From: UMGS1370 sp963557065
Lineage (GTDB): Bacteria; Bacillota; Clostridia; Lachnospirales; Lachnospiraceae
Direction of reading: 5' to 3'
Assembly: GCA_963557065.1 (NCBI GenBank)
Contig: CAUWCT010000008.1
Coordinates: 1-59,350 of the forward strand
DNA length: 59,350 nt
In this document: positions 42,999 to 51,882 of the stretch, piece after piece
Position numbering within the stretch: the stretch's first letter is position 1
Layout: every line of letters begins with the position of its first letter
Notes under the pieces: model-generated
What the model was told of the DNA's origin: nothing
Databases searched by the model: none
Seen by the model: only the letters and a program-made list of their open reading frames with translations
Made by a program: the position numbers and the translations under genes

Positions 42999-43304
42999 TT
43001 ACCTCCACAAACTCACTGCGCTGATTACTGCCAGCAGAGTCAAAGCAGTTCCTAAAAGAAACAGAAGCATCCCGCTTACTTTTTTCTTCTTATCCCGTCC
43101 GCTCTGACTGATCCGGAAATAACCATTGACATAATTTAAAATCGCCGCCAATACAAAAATAATGGGAAACAGGGCCAAATGTCCGTTGGGATTTAAAAAG
43201 GAAATTACTGCCAGCACTACCACTGCAAGGCCAATCACAATATGTATCAAATCCAAAATGAAGCTGCTGTTTCTGGACAGCTTTTTCCCTGACTGACTGT
43301 GCAT
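42999..43304 (-). CDS. Small three-helix membrane protein of unknown function
   Basis: The 101-residue protein has a basic serine-rich start and three hydrophobic segments (about 17-37, 45-60, 78-98), with RISQSGRDKKKK as a cytoplasmic loop. I do not recognise a function. The ATG follows the argF stop directly, with GGAGG in the argF end, so it is translated with argF. It overlaps the region upstream of birA. Confidence 0.75.
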   Translation of the reverse strand: MHSQSGKKLSRNSSFILDLIHIVIGLAVVVLAVISFLNPNGHLALFPIIFVLAAILNYVNGYFRISQSGRDKKKKVSGMLLFLLGTALTLLAVISAVSLWR

Positions 43305-44297
43305 TTATACGCCTCCTAACGTTGCAGCCATCACCGCTTTAATCGTATGCATACGGTTCTCTGCTTCTTCAAATACTTTAGAACGGCTGCTCTCAAATAC
43401 CTCATCTGTCACTTCCATATCCCGGATGCCAAACCGGTCTCCCATCTCTTTTCCAATTCCGGTCTTTAAATCATGGAAAGCCGGCAGACAGTGAAGGAAA
43501 ATCGCGTTTTCTCCTGCATTGTTCATCACATCCATTGTAACCTTGTAGGGGGACAACTCCCGAATCCGTTTTTCCCAGACTTCATCCGGCTCTCCCATGG
43601 ATACCCAGACATCTGTATACACAACGTCTGCGCCTCTGGTTCCCTCTGTCACATCTTCTGTCAGGGTAATGCTTCCTCCTGATATTTCTGCATATTTCCG
43701 GCATTCATTTACCAACTGCTCATTGGGAAAATACTCTTTGGGCGCGCAGGCAACAAACTCCATCCCCATTTTACTGCAGGCAATCATCAGAGAATTTCCC
43801 ATATTATAGCGGGCATCTCCCATATATACCAGCCGGAGTCCTTTTAATGTTCCAAACTGTTCCCGAATGGTTAAAAAATCTGCCAGCATCTGAGTGGGAT
43901 GGTATTCGTTGGTCAGTCCGTTCCAGACCGGAACACCTGCATATTTTGCCAGTTCTTCCACAATCTCCTGTCCATATCCCCGGTATTCGATCCCCTCGTA
44001 CATACGCCCCAATACTCTGGCCGTATCCGCAATGCTTTCTTTTTTTCCAATCTGGCTGGCCTTTGGGTCCAAATAGGTAGAACCCATTCCCAAATCATGC
44101 GCAGCCACTTCAAAGGAACATCTGGTTCTGGTACTGGTCTTTTCAAAGATCAGGGCTACATTTTTCCCTCTCAATGTATCCATGGGAAGTCCCCGCTTCT
44201 TTTTATCTTTCAGTTCCGCAGCCAGATCCAGTAAATAAGTAATCTCTTCTTCTGTATAATCTTTCAGCGTTAGAAAATGTCTTCCTTTTAAGTCCAT
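43305..44297 (-). CDS. argF: Ornithine carbamoyltransferase
   Basis: It joins carbamoyl phosphate to ornithine to make citrulline. The 330 residues carry STRTRCSFE (about 55), HPTQMLADF (about 133), DVWVSMGEPDE and HCLPAFHD (about 270), all standard. It may be the biosynthetic or the catabolic enzyme; no arginine deiminase is adjacent. AAGGGGAG precedes the ATG. The carbamoyl phosphate could come from the carB product encoded at 14.1 kb. Confidence 0.95.
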   Translation of the reverse strand: MDLKGRHFLTLKDYTEEEITYLLDLAAELKDKKKRGLPMDTLRGKNVALIFEKTSTRTRCSFEVAAHDLGMGSTYLDPKASQIGKKESIADTARVLGRMYEGIEYRGYGQEIVEELAKYAGVPVWNGLTNEYHPTQMLADFLTIREQFGTLKGLRLVYMGDARYNMGNSLMIACSKMGMEFVACAPKEYFPNEQLVNECRKYAEISGGSITLTEDVTEGTRGADVVYTDVWVSMGEPDEVWEKRIRELSPYKVTMDVMNNAGENAIFLHCLPAFHDLKTGIGKEMGDRFGIRDMEVTDEVFESSRSKVFEEAENRMHTIKAVMAATLGGV

Positions 44298-44338
44298 TGT
44301 TATTCTCCCCTTATATCTCTGCTTTTGTTATTAAATTA

Positions 44339-45490
44339 CTATACCAGCAAACGACTGTCAAGTATACCCAGCCTTTTTTGAATTTCTTTTATCAGTTCCT
44401 CCGATGTATAAATATGAAGTCTTTTCAGTCTTAATTTTTTTGCCATATCCTCCAGAACTGCCAGATACAGTTCTTTATAATTCCAGTCCTCTTTTAACTT
44501 CAGTTTTACAGCCAGGTGTGGAAAAATCTGTTCTGTAAACGGACGGTATCCTTCCAGATTTTCCCAGTCCTCTTCCTTTAAAACCGGACGGATATACAGC
44601 TTCAGCAATTCCAGTTCTGACAGCATCCTGTCAAAATAATAGGCTTCTGTGCCAGGCGCATCAATATAATAATGTTTTCCCCAAAGTCCATACAGCAGTC
44701 TCATGGCGTCGTAATATCCTAAAAGCATATTTTTTTGCGCTTTCTTTTTGCTGAAATCCAGGATTCCTCCCAGGTCCTGTCTCGGAGCTATCCGGTACAG
44801 CCTTACACCCTCCGGAATCTCCAAAAATCGCTCGCTGTCCCTTCCAAGCCCGTAAATACGAAGAACCAGAATATCCTTATATCCTGCCTCCAGCAGTGGA
44901 TCGATGGGCACATTGTCCACACTCCCTCCGTCCACATACCGTTTTCCTCCCAGTTTTTCATTTTTAAAAGCAAGGAAGTATGCGCTGGCAAGAAGCATCT
45001 CTCCAATCTGTCCCTGCGGAAGTTTTTTTACATCTGCCACTATTTTCTTACGATCGGAAATGGAGTACGTAACCACAAACAGATCCCGCCGGGAACTGCG
45101 TATCTTTTCTTCATCCACTGTCTCCATAATCAGATTCCGCAACGGGGTAATATCTAATCCTCCCTCTGTGAGAATCCTCTTCATAGCGCCTAAAATCTCC
45201 TGAAGATTCCGGGATTTAAAACTGGAAGACATTATTTTTTCCATCTGTGCATCATCTACATCCATGACCTGGGAGTAGGTAATATTTTCCCAGATATGCT
45301 CTGCCTTTTCCAAATCGTCCATACACATCAGCGCACCATTCAATGCCCCTACCGAAGCGCCGGAAATCCCCTTTATCCTGACTTTATTCTCCTGCAGAGC
45401 TTTCCATGCCCCAATCTGATATGCGCCTCTGGCTCCTCCGCCTTCTAAAACAATGCCATATTCTTTTGAAGTGTCAATCTGAAGTTCCAT
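44339..45490 (-). CDS. Patatin-like phospholipase
   Basis: The 383-residue protein has the patatin oxyanion motif GGGARGAYQIG (about 14), the nucleophile serine in GISGASVGALNG (about 43) and the DGG partner in VDGGSVDNVPI (about 190). It is likely a cytoplasmic or membrane-associated lipid acyl hydrolase. ATG at 45490 was chosen for GGAGGACGA upstream. It follows the terminator of the SPFH operon. Confidence 0.9.
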   Translation of the reverse strand: MELQIDTSKEYGIVLEGGGARGAYQIGAWKALQENKVRIKGISGASVGALNGALMCMDDLEKAEHIWENITYSQVMDVDDAQMEKIMSSSFKSRNLQEILGAMKRILTEGGLDITPLRNLIMETVDEEKIRSSRRDLFVVTYSISDRKKIVADVKKLPQGQIGEMLLASAYFLAFKNEKLGGKRYVDGGSVDNVPIDPLLEAGYKDILVLRIYGLGRDSERFLEIPEGVRLYRIAPRQDLGGILDFSKKKAQKNMLLGYYDAMRLLYGLWGKHYYIDAPGTEAYYFDRMLSELELLKLYIRPVLKEEDWENLEGYRPFTEQIFPHLAVKLKLKEDWNYKELYLAVLEDMAKKLRLKRLHIYTSEELIKEIQKRLGILDSRLLV

Positions 45491-45511
45491 TCGTCCTCCA
45501 CCTGCGGTTTT

Positions 45512-45588
45512 GAAAAAAGAAAGCTGCCGCAAAACGAAATTGCCGGATATTTTTGCTGAAATGTCCGCCTTATTTCATTTTGCGGCAG
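45512..45588 (-). terminator. Terminator of the NfeD-SPFH operon
   Basis: CTGCCGCAAAA-GAAAT pairs with its complement at 16 of 17 positions (45572-45588 with 45524-45540) across a 31-base loop. CTTTCTTTTTTC follows on the minus strand. Confidence 0.8.
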
Positions 45589-45618
45589 TTGATGCCATCC
45601 TCAATTATATCTGGACTG

Positions 45619-46560
45619 TTACCTTACTCCCTCTCCATCTGTTTTCTTCGCAATCTCAGATATGGAGGTAACTAACCCTGCCAATCCCTGAATCTCAGAT
45701 GGAATAATAATCTTCGTAGCCCGTCCGTTGGCAGCTGCCTGGAATGCTTCCAGACTCTTTATCTGAAGAACGGAACTGTCTGCACCTGCTTCCTTGATAA
45801 ACCGGATACCATCCGCCTGTGCCTGCTGAATCTTCAGAATCGCCTCTGCCTGACCTTCTGCCTCTTTAATCCGCTTTTCCTTTTCTGCTTCTGCGCGGAG
45901 AATCGCTGCCTGCTTATCTGCTTCTGCATCCAAAATCGCGGATGCTTTCTTACCTTCTGATACCAGAATCGTAGATGTCTTTTCACCTTCTGCACGAAGA
46001 ATTTCCGCACGCCGTTCGCGCTCTGCCTTCATCTCTTTCTCCATGGACTCCTGAATTGCAGCCGGAGGAATGATGTTCTTTAACTCTACGCGGTTTACCT
46101 TGATGCCCCAGGGATCGGTTGCCATGTCCAGAGACGTTCTCATTTTGGCGTTGACTATCTCTCTGGAAGTCAGGGTCTGATCCAGTTCCATCTCACCGAT
46201 AATATTTCTGAGCGTAGTAGCAGTCAGGTTTTCGATTGCCATAATGGGATTTTCCACACCATATGCATACAGTTTTGGGTCCGTAATCTGGAAAAATACT
46301 ACTGTGTCAATTCTCATGGTAACATTGTCTTTGGTGATTACCGGCTGTGGCGGGAAATCTGCCACCTGCTCTTTTAAATTTACTCTCTTGGCTACCCGCT
46401 CAATAATCGGCGCTTTAAAATGAACACCTGTAGACCAGGTTGCCTGATATGCGCCTAAGCGTTCTACAATTACAGCCTGTGCCTGGGGTACCATCTTTAC
46501 ACATGAAGCCAGCACCACCAAAATAATCAGCAAAACAATTACTACTAAAAAAAATCCCAT
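45619..46560 (-). CDS. SPFH-domain (stomatin/HflC-like) membrane scaffold
   Basis: The 313-residue protein has an N-terminal membrane anchor (about 2-20), the SPFH domain (VIVERLGAYQATWSTGVHFKAP, then VTMRIDTVVFFQITDP) and an alanine/glutamate-rich coiled coil (about 175-260). It forms oligomeric membrane microdomains. NfeD, its usual partner, is encoded 16 bases upstream. This is the paraslipin/QmcA-type pair. Confidence 0.93.
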   Translation of the reverse strand: MGFFLVVIVLLIILVVLASCVKMVPQAQAVIVERLGAYQATWSTGVHFKAPIIERVAKRVNLKEQVADFPPQPVITKDNVTMRIDTVVFFQITDPKLYAYGVENPIMAIENLTATTLRNIIGEMELDQTLTSREIVNAKMRTSLDMATDPWGIKVNRVELKNIIPPAAIQESMEKEMKAERERRAEILRAEGEKTSTILVSEGKKASAILDAEADKQAAILRAEAEKEKRIKEAEGQAEAILKIQQAQADGIRFIKEAGADSSVLQIKSLEAFQAAANGRATKIIIPSEIQGLAGLVTSISEIAKKTDGEGVR

Positions 46561-46576
46561 ACTTCATCTCCTCCTG

Positions 46577-47008
46577 TCAGGATTTCGCCTCTACGATCAG
46601 CTTAACCCCCTGAATGTTTTTAATAGTTACAATCGTTCCCTCCCGGATAATCAAATCATCCTGAGCACTTCTGGCCATCCACTCCTGACCATTAATTACT
46701 GCTGCGCCGGTAGCATTTAAGTTGTCCACCTGTACCGTCACTCTGGCCTGCTTTCCTATCAGACTGTCTGCATTTGTTTTGGTAATATCTCTATTGACAT
46801 ACTTTTTTGCAAACGGCCTGACTAAAATCAGCGCCGCAAAGGAAACCACTACAAAGACTGCCAGCTGGACTTCTGTACTGACACTGGTAAAACTCAGAGC
46901 AAAGGCAGCCAGAGCACCTACCGCAAACCAAATCGTGGTCAAAGCCATGGTTACTATCTCAATCCCAAGTAAAATAACAAATATAACCAACCACATAACC
47001 GGTGACAT
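46577..47008 (-). CDS. NfeD-family membrane protein
   Basis: The 143-residue protein has two to three membrane segments (about 3-70) and a C-terminal OB-fold (SLIGKQARVTVQVDNL, GQEWMARSAQDD, GTIVTIKNIQGVKLIVE). It is the short NfeD without a protease domain and partners the SPFH protein encoded next. ATG at 47008 was chosen for GAGGAGGGAAAGTT upstream. Confidence 0.9.
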   Translation of the reverse strand: MSPVMWLVIFVILLGIEIVTMALTTIWFAVGALAAFALSFTSVSTEVQLAVFVVVSFAALILVRPFAKKYVNRDITKTNADSLIGKQARVTVQVDNLNATGAAVINGQEWMARSAQDDLIIREGTIVTIKNIQGVKLIVEAKS

Positions 47009-47085
47009 AACTTTCCCTCCTCTTCTCTTAACCATGCCTGTTTCCAGAACATTTACGTACCATGCACTTTTGGCACATATATCTG

Positions 47086-47213
47086 GCCATGCATCTTCCA
47101 GAACATCCAAAATGGATGTTCTGGAAGCGGGCGCATGCGCCCTATGTCAGTGCAGTCATTCCTGTGCCTGCAAGCCAGCTTGCGCACAGAAATGACTGCA
47201 CTTGACGCATGGC
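47086..47213 (-). repeat. Three-hairpin palindromic element, copy C
   Basis: The 128-bp element has GCCATGC and GCATGGC at its ends. It holds a 15-bp short hairpin (47095-47109 with 47113-47127), a GGGCGC/GCGCCC palindrome (47129-47142) and a long hairpin (47150-47167 with 47184-47201, one mismatch) topped by GCAAGC-CA-GCTTGC. The stems share almost no sequence with copies A and B, but the order and pairing are the same. Its orientation matches copy A. Confidence 0.8.
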
Positions 47214-47300
47214 TTATTTTAGAATGTATTATACCATACCGCAGCCATCAATACAACTGCACAGACACCTCCAGATTCTTACATTTTCATAAATTTCAGC

Positions 47301-47450
47301 AACAGTTCAGCCATGCGAAGATTTAAACAGGAACAGACGTTGAAAACTTGTTTTCATAAGAATGTTCCTGTTTAAATCTTCATAGGGCAGACGCCCTGCG
47401 CTTCTTGCGCACTGTAAGTGCGCAAGAAGATGCATGGCTGAACCAGTTAC
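47301..47450 (+). repeat. Three-hairpin palindromic element, copy B
   Basis: The 150-bp element is bounded by AACAGTTCAGCCATGC and GCATGGCTGAAC. It has a perfect 19-bp long hairpin (47317-47335 with 47363-47381) with an inner TGAAAAC-TT-GTTTTCA, then AGGGC-AGAC-GCCCT (47384-47397), then a perfect 13-bp hairpin (47401-47413 with 47417-47429). Linkers match the reverse complement of copy A, while both main stems differ and remain paired. Confidence 0.85.
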
Positions 47451-47462
47451 TATAAACTATAT

Positions 47463-48263
47463 TCAAACGCCTGAACCGCCGGAATTCCGGCGCTGTCTGG
47501 CTGCCTCAAACATAAGGACAGAAGAGGCGACTGCTGCATTTAAAGATTCTACTTTTCCAAGCATGGGGATTCGGATATAGGCATCTGCAAGTTCTGCGGT
47601 TTCATCCGTTAAGCCATTGGCTTCATTGCCGATTAAAAAACCGCAGGGACTTGTAAAATCTTCCTGATCGTAATCATTGGTTCCTTTTAAATGAGCAGCA
47701 AATAGGCGGACCCCCTCCTGTTTTATTTTCTTCAACACTCCATGAAAATCTTCTGCATAGACAAAGGGCATCCGAAACGCAGAGCCCATGGTGGAGCGAA
47801 TCACTTTCGGATTATAAATATCTACAGTATGACTATCCATCACCATCCCTGTCACCCCGGCACCTTCTCCTGCGCGGAGTATGGTTCCCAGATTGCCCGG
47901 GTCCTGAATGGTTTCTAATATCATCAGACAGGCCGGGCCTTTTTGCAGCACTTCTTCCAGGCTGTAATGGCGTTGTTTTGCCACAGCCAGAACCCCCTGA
48001 GGAGTCTGGGTATCTGCCATGGCTTTCATCACGCTGTCTGTCACTGTTTCCAGGCGGCATGACGCAAGCGGCCCCAGGCTGTCTCTGCCAAATTCATTCA
48101 GAAACCTGTCTGTAACATAGAGAGCACAGACTTCTCTGGGATTTAACTCCCGGCAGATCCGAAGCCCCTCTGCCACATATTTATCTTCTTCCCTTCTGGC
48201 CTTTCCCTTTTTCACCAGATTCTGGACGTATTTTACCTGATCGTTTTTTGTACTGACAATCAT
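47463..48263 (-). CDS. TrmH/SpoU-family RNA 2'-O-methyltransferase
   Basis: The 266-residue SPOUT enzyme has an N-terminal L30e-like substrate domain and the knotted methyltransferase domain. Motifs: LETIQDPGNLGTILRAGEGAG, GFLIGNEANGLT and IPMLGKVESLNAAVASSVLMFE. It probably methylates ribose in rRNA, as RlmB does, or in tRNA. It starts two bases after the nadE stop codon, with AGAGGA upstream. The region behind its end holds the palindromic elements. Confidence 0.92.
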   Translation of the reverse strand: MIVSTKNDQVKYVQNLVKKGKARREEDKYVAEGLRICRELNPREVCALYVTDRFLNEFGRDSLGPLASCRLETVTDSVMKAMADTQTPQGVLAVAKQRHYSLEEVLQKGPACLMILETIQDPGNLGTILRAGEGAGVTGMVMDSHTVDIYNPKVIRSTMGSAFRMPFVYAEDFHGVLKKIKQEGVRLFAAHLKGTNDYDQEDFTSPCGFLIGNEANGLTDETAELADAYIRIPMLGKVESLNAAVASSVLMFEAARQRRNSGGSGV

Positions 48264-48264
48264 C

Positions 48265-50196
48265 TTATTCTGTAATCCTCTCTAAATCCTCCAGCCAAAT
48301 CCTTGCGGACGCATCGCTGGGCATCCGCAGATCGCCTCTGGGAGACAATCCTGCGGAGCCTACTTTTGGACCATCGGGCAGGCAGGAGCGTTTAAACTGC
48401 TGACTGAAAAATCTTCTGTAAAATGTCTTCAGCCATTTTAATATAATTATCCTCTCATATTGCCCCGCAAATGCCTGACAGGCCATGCGGTAAATCTTAG
48501 ACGGCCGGTAGCCAAACCGCAGCACATAATACAGAAAGAAGTCATGGAGTTCATAAGGACCTACCAGATCTTCTGTTTTCTGGGCGATTTCCCCCTCTTT
48601 TGGCGGAAGCAGTTCCGGACTGACCGGTGTATCCAGTACATCCAGCAGCACTTCTGAAAGTTGTTCCTGTCCGCAGGTATCTGCATAATAGCGGACCAGA
48701 TGACGAACCAGCGTTTTGGGCACAGAAGCATTTACTCCATACATAGACATATGATCTCCATTATAGGTAGCCCAGCCAAGCGCCAGTTCTGACATATCTC
48801 CAGTACCAATTACCATGGCGTTTATGTCATTGGCAATGTCCATCAGCACCTGGGTTCTTTCTCTCGCCTGACTGTTTTCATAGGTAACATCATGTTTCCC
48901 GGGATCATGGCCGATATCGCGAAAATGCAGGGAAACTGCCTCCTTGATCACTACTTCCCGAAGATCGGCTCCTACTGCTTTTGCCATCGTACATGCATTT
49001 TTGTACGTCCTGTCTGTCGTTCCAAAACAAGGCATCGTAATGCAGTGAATCTGATGCCGGGAAAGTCCCAGCATATCAAAAGCCTTTGCGCAGACCAACA
49101 GCGCCAGAGTTGAATCCAGTCCGCCGGACAATCCGATTACGGCATGGGTACTTCCTGTATGACAAAGCCGCTTTTTTAATCCCATTGCCTGAATCATGAA
49201 AATCTCTTCACAGCGGTGCTCTCTTTCTCTCTCCTCCTTCGGTACAAATGGAGAAGGATCGATAAATCGTCTGACAGGTTCTGTATCTTTATCCTCTTTT
49301 GTCTTTCTAAATGCAAATTCTACTGTCAGATGCTCGTTTATGTCTTTTCCTGAAAAGGTAGTTATTCTCCGTCTTTCCGCCTGGAGTTTTTCCAAATCCA
49401 AATCGGCAATTATGATCTCATTGACAAACCGGCCGGACTCTGCCAGGCAGCACCCGTCCTCTGCAATGATATTCTGACCTCCAAACACCAGATCCTGCGT
49501 AGATTCTCCCTCTCCTGCATTGGCATAGATATAACCGCTAAGAAGTCTGGCTGACTGGCCGCAGATTAAGTTTCTCCGGTAACGGTCTTTTCCTGCCGTC
49601 TCGTCGCTGGCCGAACAGTTGACAATCACACTGGCCCCTGCCAGACTATGGCTGGTACTGGGTGACACAGGCGCCCATACATCCTCGCAGATTTCCGCTG
49701 CAACCGTAAGCCCAGGCACATTTTTACAATGAAACAGCACATCTGCTCCCAACAAAACCTTTTCCCCGTAAAAATCAGTTAAGTCCGGTTCTTTTCCTGC
49801 CGGTTCAAAATACCGTCTCTCATAAAATTCAGAATAATTGGGAATATAGGTTTTGGGAACCAGCCCTAAAACTTCCCCCTCAAAAAGCGCAGCTGCCGTA
49901 TTATACAGTTTTCCTTTATGCTCCCAGGGAAGCCCCACAAATACCAGCATATCCAATCCTTTGGAAACTTCTCTCAAGATCTTCAGTTCTCTTTTTGCTT
50001 CTTCAATTAACGAAAACTGCAAAAATAAATCTCCGCATGTATAGCCTGTAATGGAAAGTTCCGGAAACACAAGAATTTTTACCCCTTCTTTTTTGCATTC
50101 CCTCATAATCGTTTCTATCTGCTCTCTGTTCCACCTGGTATCTGCAACCCTTCCCTCAGGAGTAGCAGCCGCTACCCGGATAAATCCGTCTTTCAT
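48265..50196 (-). CDS. nadE: Glutamine-dependent NAD+ synthetase
   Basis: The 643-residue enzyme makes NAD from nicotinate adenine dinucleotide, glutamine and ATP. The N-terminal nitrilase-like glutaminase has E in FPELSITGY, K in PKTYIPNYSEFYERR and C in AEICEDVW; the C-terminal synthetase has GLSGGLDSTLAL (about 360). This two-domain size matches the glutamine-using type. The ATG overlaps the stop of a MATE remnant, with GAGAGGAAA upstream. Confidence 0.95.
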   Translation of the reverse strand: MKDGFIRVAAATPEGRVADTRWNREQIETIMRECKKEGVKILVFPELSITGYTCGDLFLQFSLIEEAKRELKILREVSKGLDMLVFVGLPWEHKGKLYNTAAALFEGEVLGLVPKTYIPNYSEFYERRYFEPAGKEPDLTDFYGEKVLLGADVLFHCKNVPGLTVAAEICEDVWAPVSPSTSHSLAGASVIVNCSASDETAGKDRYRRNLICGQSARLLSGYIYANAGEGESTQDLVFGGQNIIAEDGCCLAESGRFVNEIIIADLDLEKLQAERRRITTFSGKDINEHLTVEFAFRKTKEDKDTEPVRRFIDPSPFVPKEEREREHRCEEIFMIQAMGLKKRLCHTGSTHAVIGLSGGLDSTLALLVCAKAFDMLGLSRHQIHCITMPCFGTTDRTYKNACTMAKAVGADLREVVIKEAVSLHFRDIGHDPGKHDVTYENSQARERTQVLMDIANDINAMVIGTGDMSELALGWATYNGDHMSMYGVNASVPKTLVRHLVRYYADTCGQEQLSEVLLDVLDTPVSPELLPPKEGEIAQKTEDLVGPYELHDFFLYYVLRFGYRPSKIYRMACQAFAGQYERIIILKWLKTFYRRFFSQQFKRSCLPDGPKVGSAGLSPRGDLRMPSDASARIWLEDLERITE

Positions 50197-50438
50197 CTAA
50201 ATTTCCTCTCTTTCTTGGTCATTCTTTCCCTAAAGGCATCCATTTCCCTTCCAAATTTAATTCTGCCCGATAACTGTCTTTTGTACGCATGAATGCGAAA
50301 CATGCCAGCGCTGTCGATAAAATTGCCTGCTGCAATGGAATCGACTGTATTGGAAAGCTGCTGAAATAAAGTTCCAATCAAAAGCGGGAATGAAAACAGA
50401 AGGAGCTGTTTCCAGATTCCTCCTTCTGTCATAAGCAT
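50193..50438 (-). pseudogene. MATE efflux transporter N-terminal remnant
   Basis: The first 45 or so codons read as the start of a MATE-family transporter (WKQLLLFSFPLLIGTLFQQL, then NTVDSIAAGNF). The similarity then stops and an unrelated basic tail leads to a stop codon overlapping the nadE ATG. An intact MATE has about 450 residues, so this is a deletion remnant. It may still be translated and could couple to nadE. Start: the ATG at 50438, with GGAG 13 bases upstream. Confidence 0.7.
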
Positions 50439-50528
50439 GGTACTGTTTTTTCTCCATTTTCCATTCTCTTCTCCTCCCCACAGCATCATAATATCACAAT
50501 TTGAAAAAAAAGGAAAGGCAGATACCGC

Positions 50529-50557
50529 TTTACTTTCTCTGCCAAATCATGTACAAT
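50529..50557 (+). promoter_or_regulatory. Promoter of the Rrf2 regulator gene
   Basis: TTTACT (50529-50534), a 17-base spacer and TACAAT (50552-50557), about 50 bases before the start codon. Confidence 0.6.
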
Positions 50558-50607
50558 TTTGTTATCATAGTAAACTGATAAGAATAATCGGAAAGGAGTC
50601 TTTCTCC

Positions 50608-51039
50608 ATGAAAATTTCTACAAAGGGGCGTTATGCCATCCGAATGATGTTGGAATTTGCCATGGCCGATCAGGAATGCACCAAGTTAAACCAGGTGGCA
50701 GAGCGCCAGCAGATTTCTGTAAAATATCTGGAACAGATTGCCATGTCTCTGTCAAGGGCAGGTTTTATTAAAAGTATGAGAGGCGCTCAGGGCGGCTACC
50801 GGCTGGCCCGCGATCCAAAAGATTATACCGTAGGGGAGATCCTGCGTGTCATGGAGGGCAGTCTGGCGCCGGTTCCCTGTCTGGACGACAGCCCCAACCA
50901 GTGCGGCCGCGCCGGCGGATGCGCTGCTCTTTCTGTGTGGAAGGAACTGGCAAACGCCATCAACCAGGTAGTCGATCATGTTACGTTAGCCGACTTATTA
51001 AACGAGCAGAAAGAGAAGCCGGAAGAAAATCTGTTATAA
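50608..51039 (+). CDS. Rrf2/IscR-family regulator
   Basis: The 143-residue winged-helix protein has the Rrf2 start MKISTKGRYAIRMMLEFA, the recognition region (VKYLEQIAMSLSRAGFIKSMRGAQGGYRL) and three cysteines C91, C99 and C105, a spacing close to that of IscR. It may therefore sense iron-sulfur clusters or cysteine status. ATG at 50608 was chosen for AAAGGAG upstream. It is followed by tcdA after 14 bases. Confidence 0.92.
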   Translation: MKISTKGRYAIRMMLEFAMADQECTKLNQVAERQQISVKYLEQIAMSLSRAGFIKSMRGAQGGYRLARDPKDYTVGEILRVMEGSLAPVPCLDDSPNQCGRAGGCAALSVWKELANAINQVVDHVTLADLLNEQKEKPEENLL

Positions 51040-51053
51040 TGCGAGGAATTTTT

Positions 51054-51839
51054 ATGAATCACAAGAAACAGCGGGAATTTGCCCGTACAGAAATGCTGAT
51101 CGGAGCCAATGGAACAGAACGGTTAAGGCAGTCCTGCGCTGCCGTATTCGGGATTGGGGGCGTGGGCTCTTATGTGGCGGAAGCTCTGGCCAGAAGCGGT
51201 ATCGGATGCCTTATTTTAGTTGACAATGATACGGTTGATATCTCCAACATTAACCGCCAGCTGATTGCCTGTCACAGCACCTTGGGGCTTCCCAAAACCC
51301 AGGTGATGAAAAACCGGATTTTAGACATCAACCCCTGCTGTCAGGTACTTTTATTTGAAGAATTTATTCTGCCGGATAATCTGGACGCCTTTTTCCAAAA
51401 AGTGTTCTCTCAGGTTTCTTCCATCGACTACCTGGTCGATGCCATTGATACAATCAGCGCAAAACTGGCCCTGGCCGAATATGCCTGGAAACAAAACATC
51501 CCTCTTATCTCTTCTATGGGAACCGGAAACAAACTTTATCCGGAACGGTTTGAGTTTGCAGATATTTACAAGACCTCTGTCTGCCCCCTGTGCAAAGTAA
51601 TGCGAAAAGAGTTAAAAAAGCGGGGAATCCCCCGCTTAGATGTACTGTATTCTAAAGAAGAACCTTTAAAACCCATTCCGGATCCAGACTCAGTCCCCGA
51701 TCCCGGATCCAGCCGAAGAGCCATTCCTGGAAGCATTTCCTTTGTCCCCTCCTCAGCCGGACTTATGATTGCCGGAAAAGTCATCCGCTCCCTTTGCGGT
51801 ATAGAAAATAGGAGTACGCAGCCGGAATACCCAGGATAA
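51054..51839 (+). CDS. tcdA: tRNA threonylcarbamoyladenosine dehydratase (TcdA)
   Basis: The 261-residue E1-like protein binds ATP at FGIGGVGSYVAEALARSG (about 32) and has DNDTVDISNINRQ and CPLCKVMRKELKKRG. TcdA converts t6A in tRNA to its cyclic form. ATG at 51054 was chosen for GAGGAATTTTT upstream. It is co-transcribed with the Rrf2 regulator. No terminator with a T run is visible on the plus strand after it. Confidence 0.93.
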   Translation: MNHKKQREFARTEMLIGANGTERLRQSCAAVFGIGGVGSYVAEALARSGIGCLILVDNDTVDISNINRQLIACHSTLGLPKTQVMKNRILDINPCCQVLLFEEFILPDNLDAFFQKVFSQVSSIDYLVDAIDTISAKLALAEYAWKQNIPLISSMGTGNKLYPERFEFADIYKTSVCPLCKVMRKELKKRGIPRLDVLYSKEEPLKPIPDPDSVPDPGSSRRAIPGSISFVPSSAGLMIAGKVIRSLCGIENRSTQPEYPG

Positions 51840-51845
51840 CAATCA

Positions 51846-51882
51846 AAAAAAGAACTGCTTTTCCCCCACAGAAAGCAGTTCC
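51846..51882 (-). terminator. Terminator of the candidate small RNA
   Basis: GAACTGCTTT pairs perfectly with AAAGCAGTTC across a 10-base loop, followed by seven T on the minus strand. On the plus strand no T run follows, so it does not fit as the tcdA terminator. Confidence 0.85.

Larger units (their letters stand above)
47009..47462. other. Non-coding region with two palindromic elements
   Basis: This 454-base gap between nfeD and trmH contains element copies C (47086-47213) and B (47301-47450) in opposite orientations. It also holds about 85 bases between them and about 75 bases next to nfeD in which I see no gene. A CCAGAAC motif near 47044 resembles an arm of copy C. Confidence 0.7.

Noticed and set aside
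47301..47450. Palindromic elements as ordinary terminators
   Set aside because: They contain several hairpins, lack T runs after the stems and share end sequences with copies in other places.
47086..47450. Elements as a CRISPR array or integron attC sites
   Set aside because: There are no regular direct repeats with spacers, no cas or integrase genes, and the attC core motifs are absent.
51853..51882. Hairpin after tcdA as the tcdA terminator
   Set aside because: No T run follows on the plus strand; on the minus strand seven T follow, so it ends the minus-strand small RNA.
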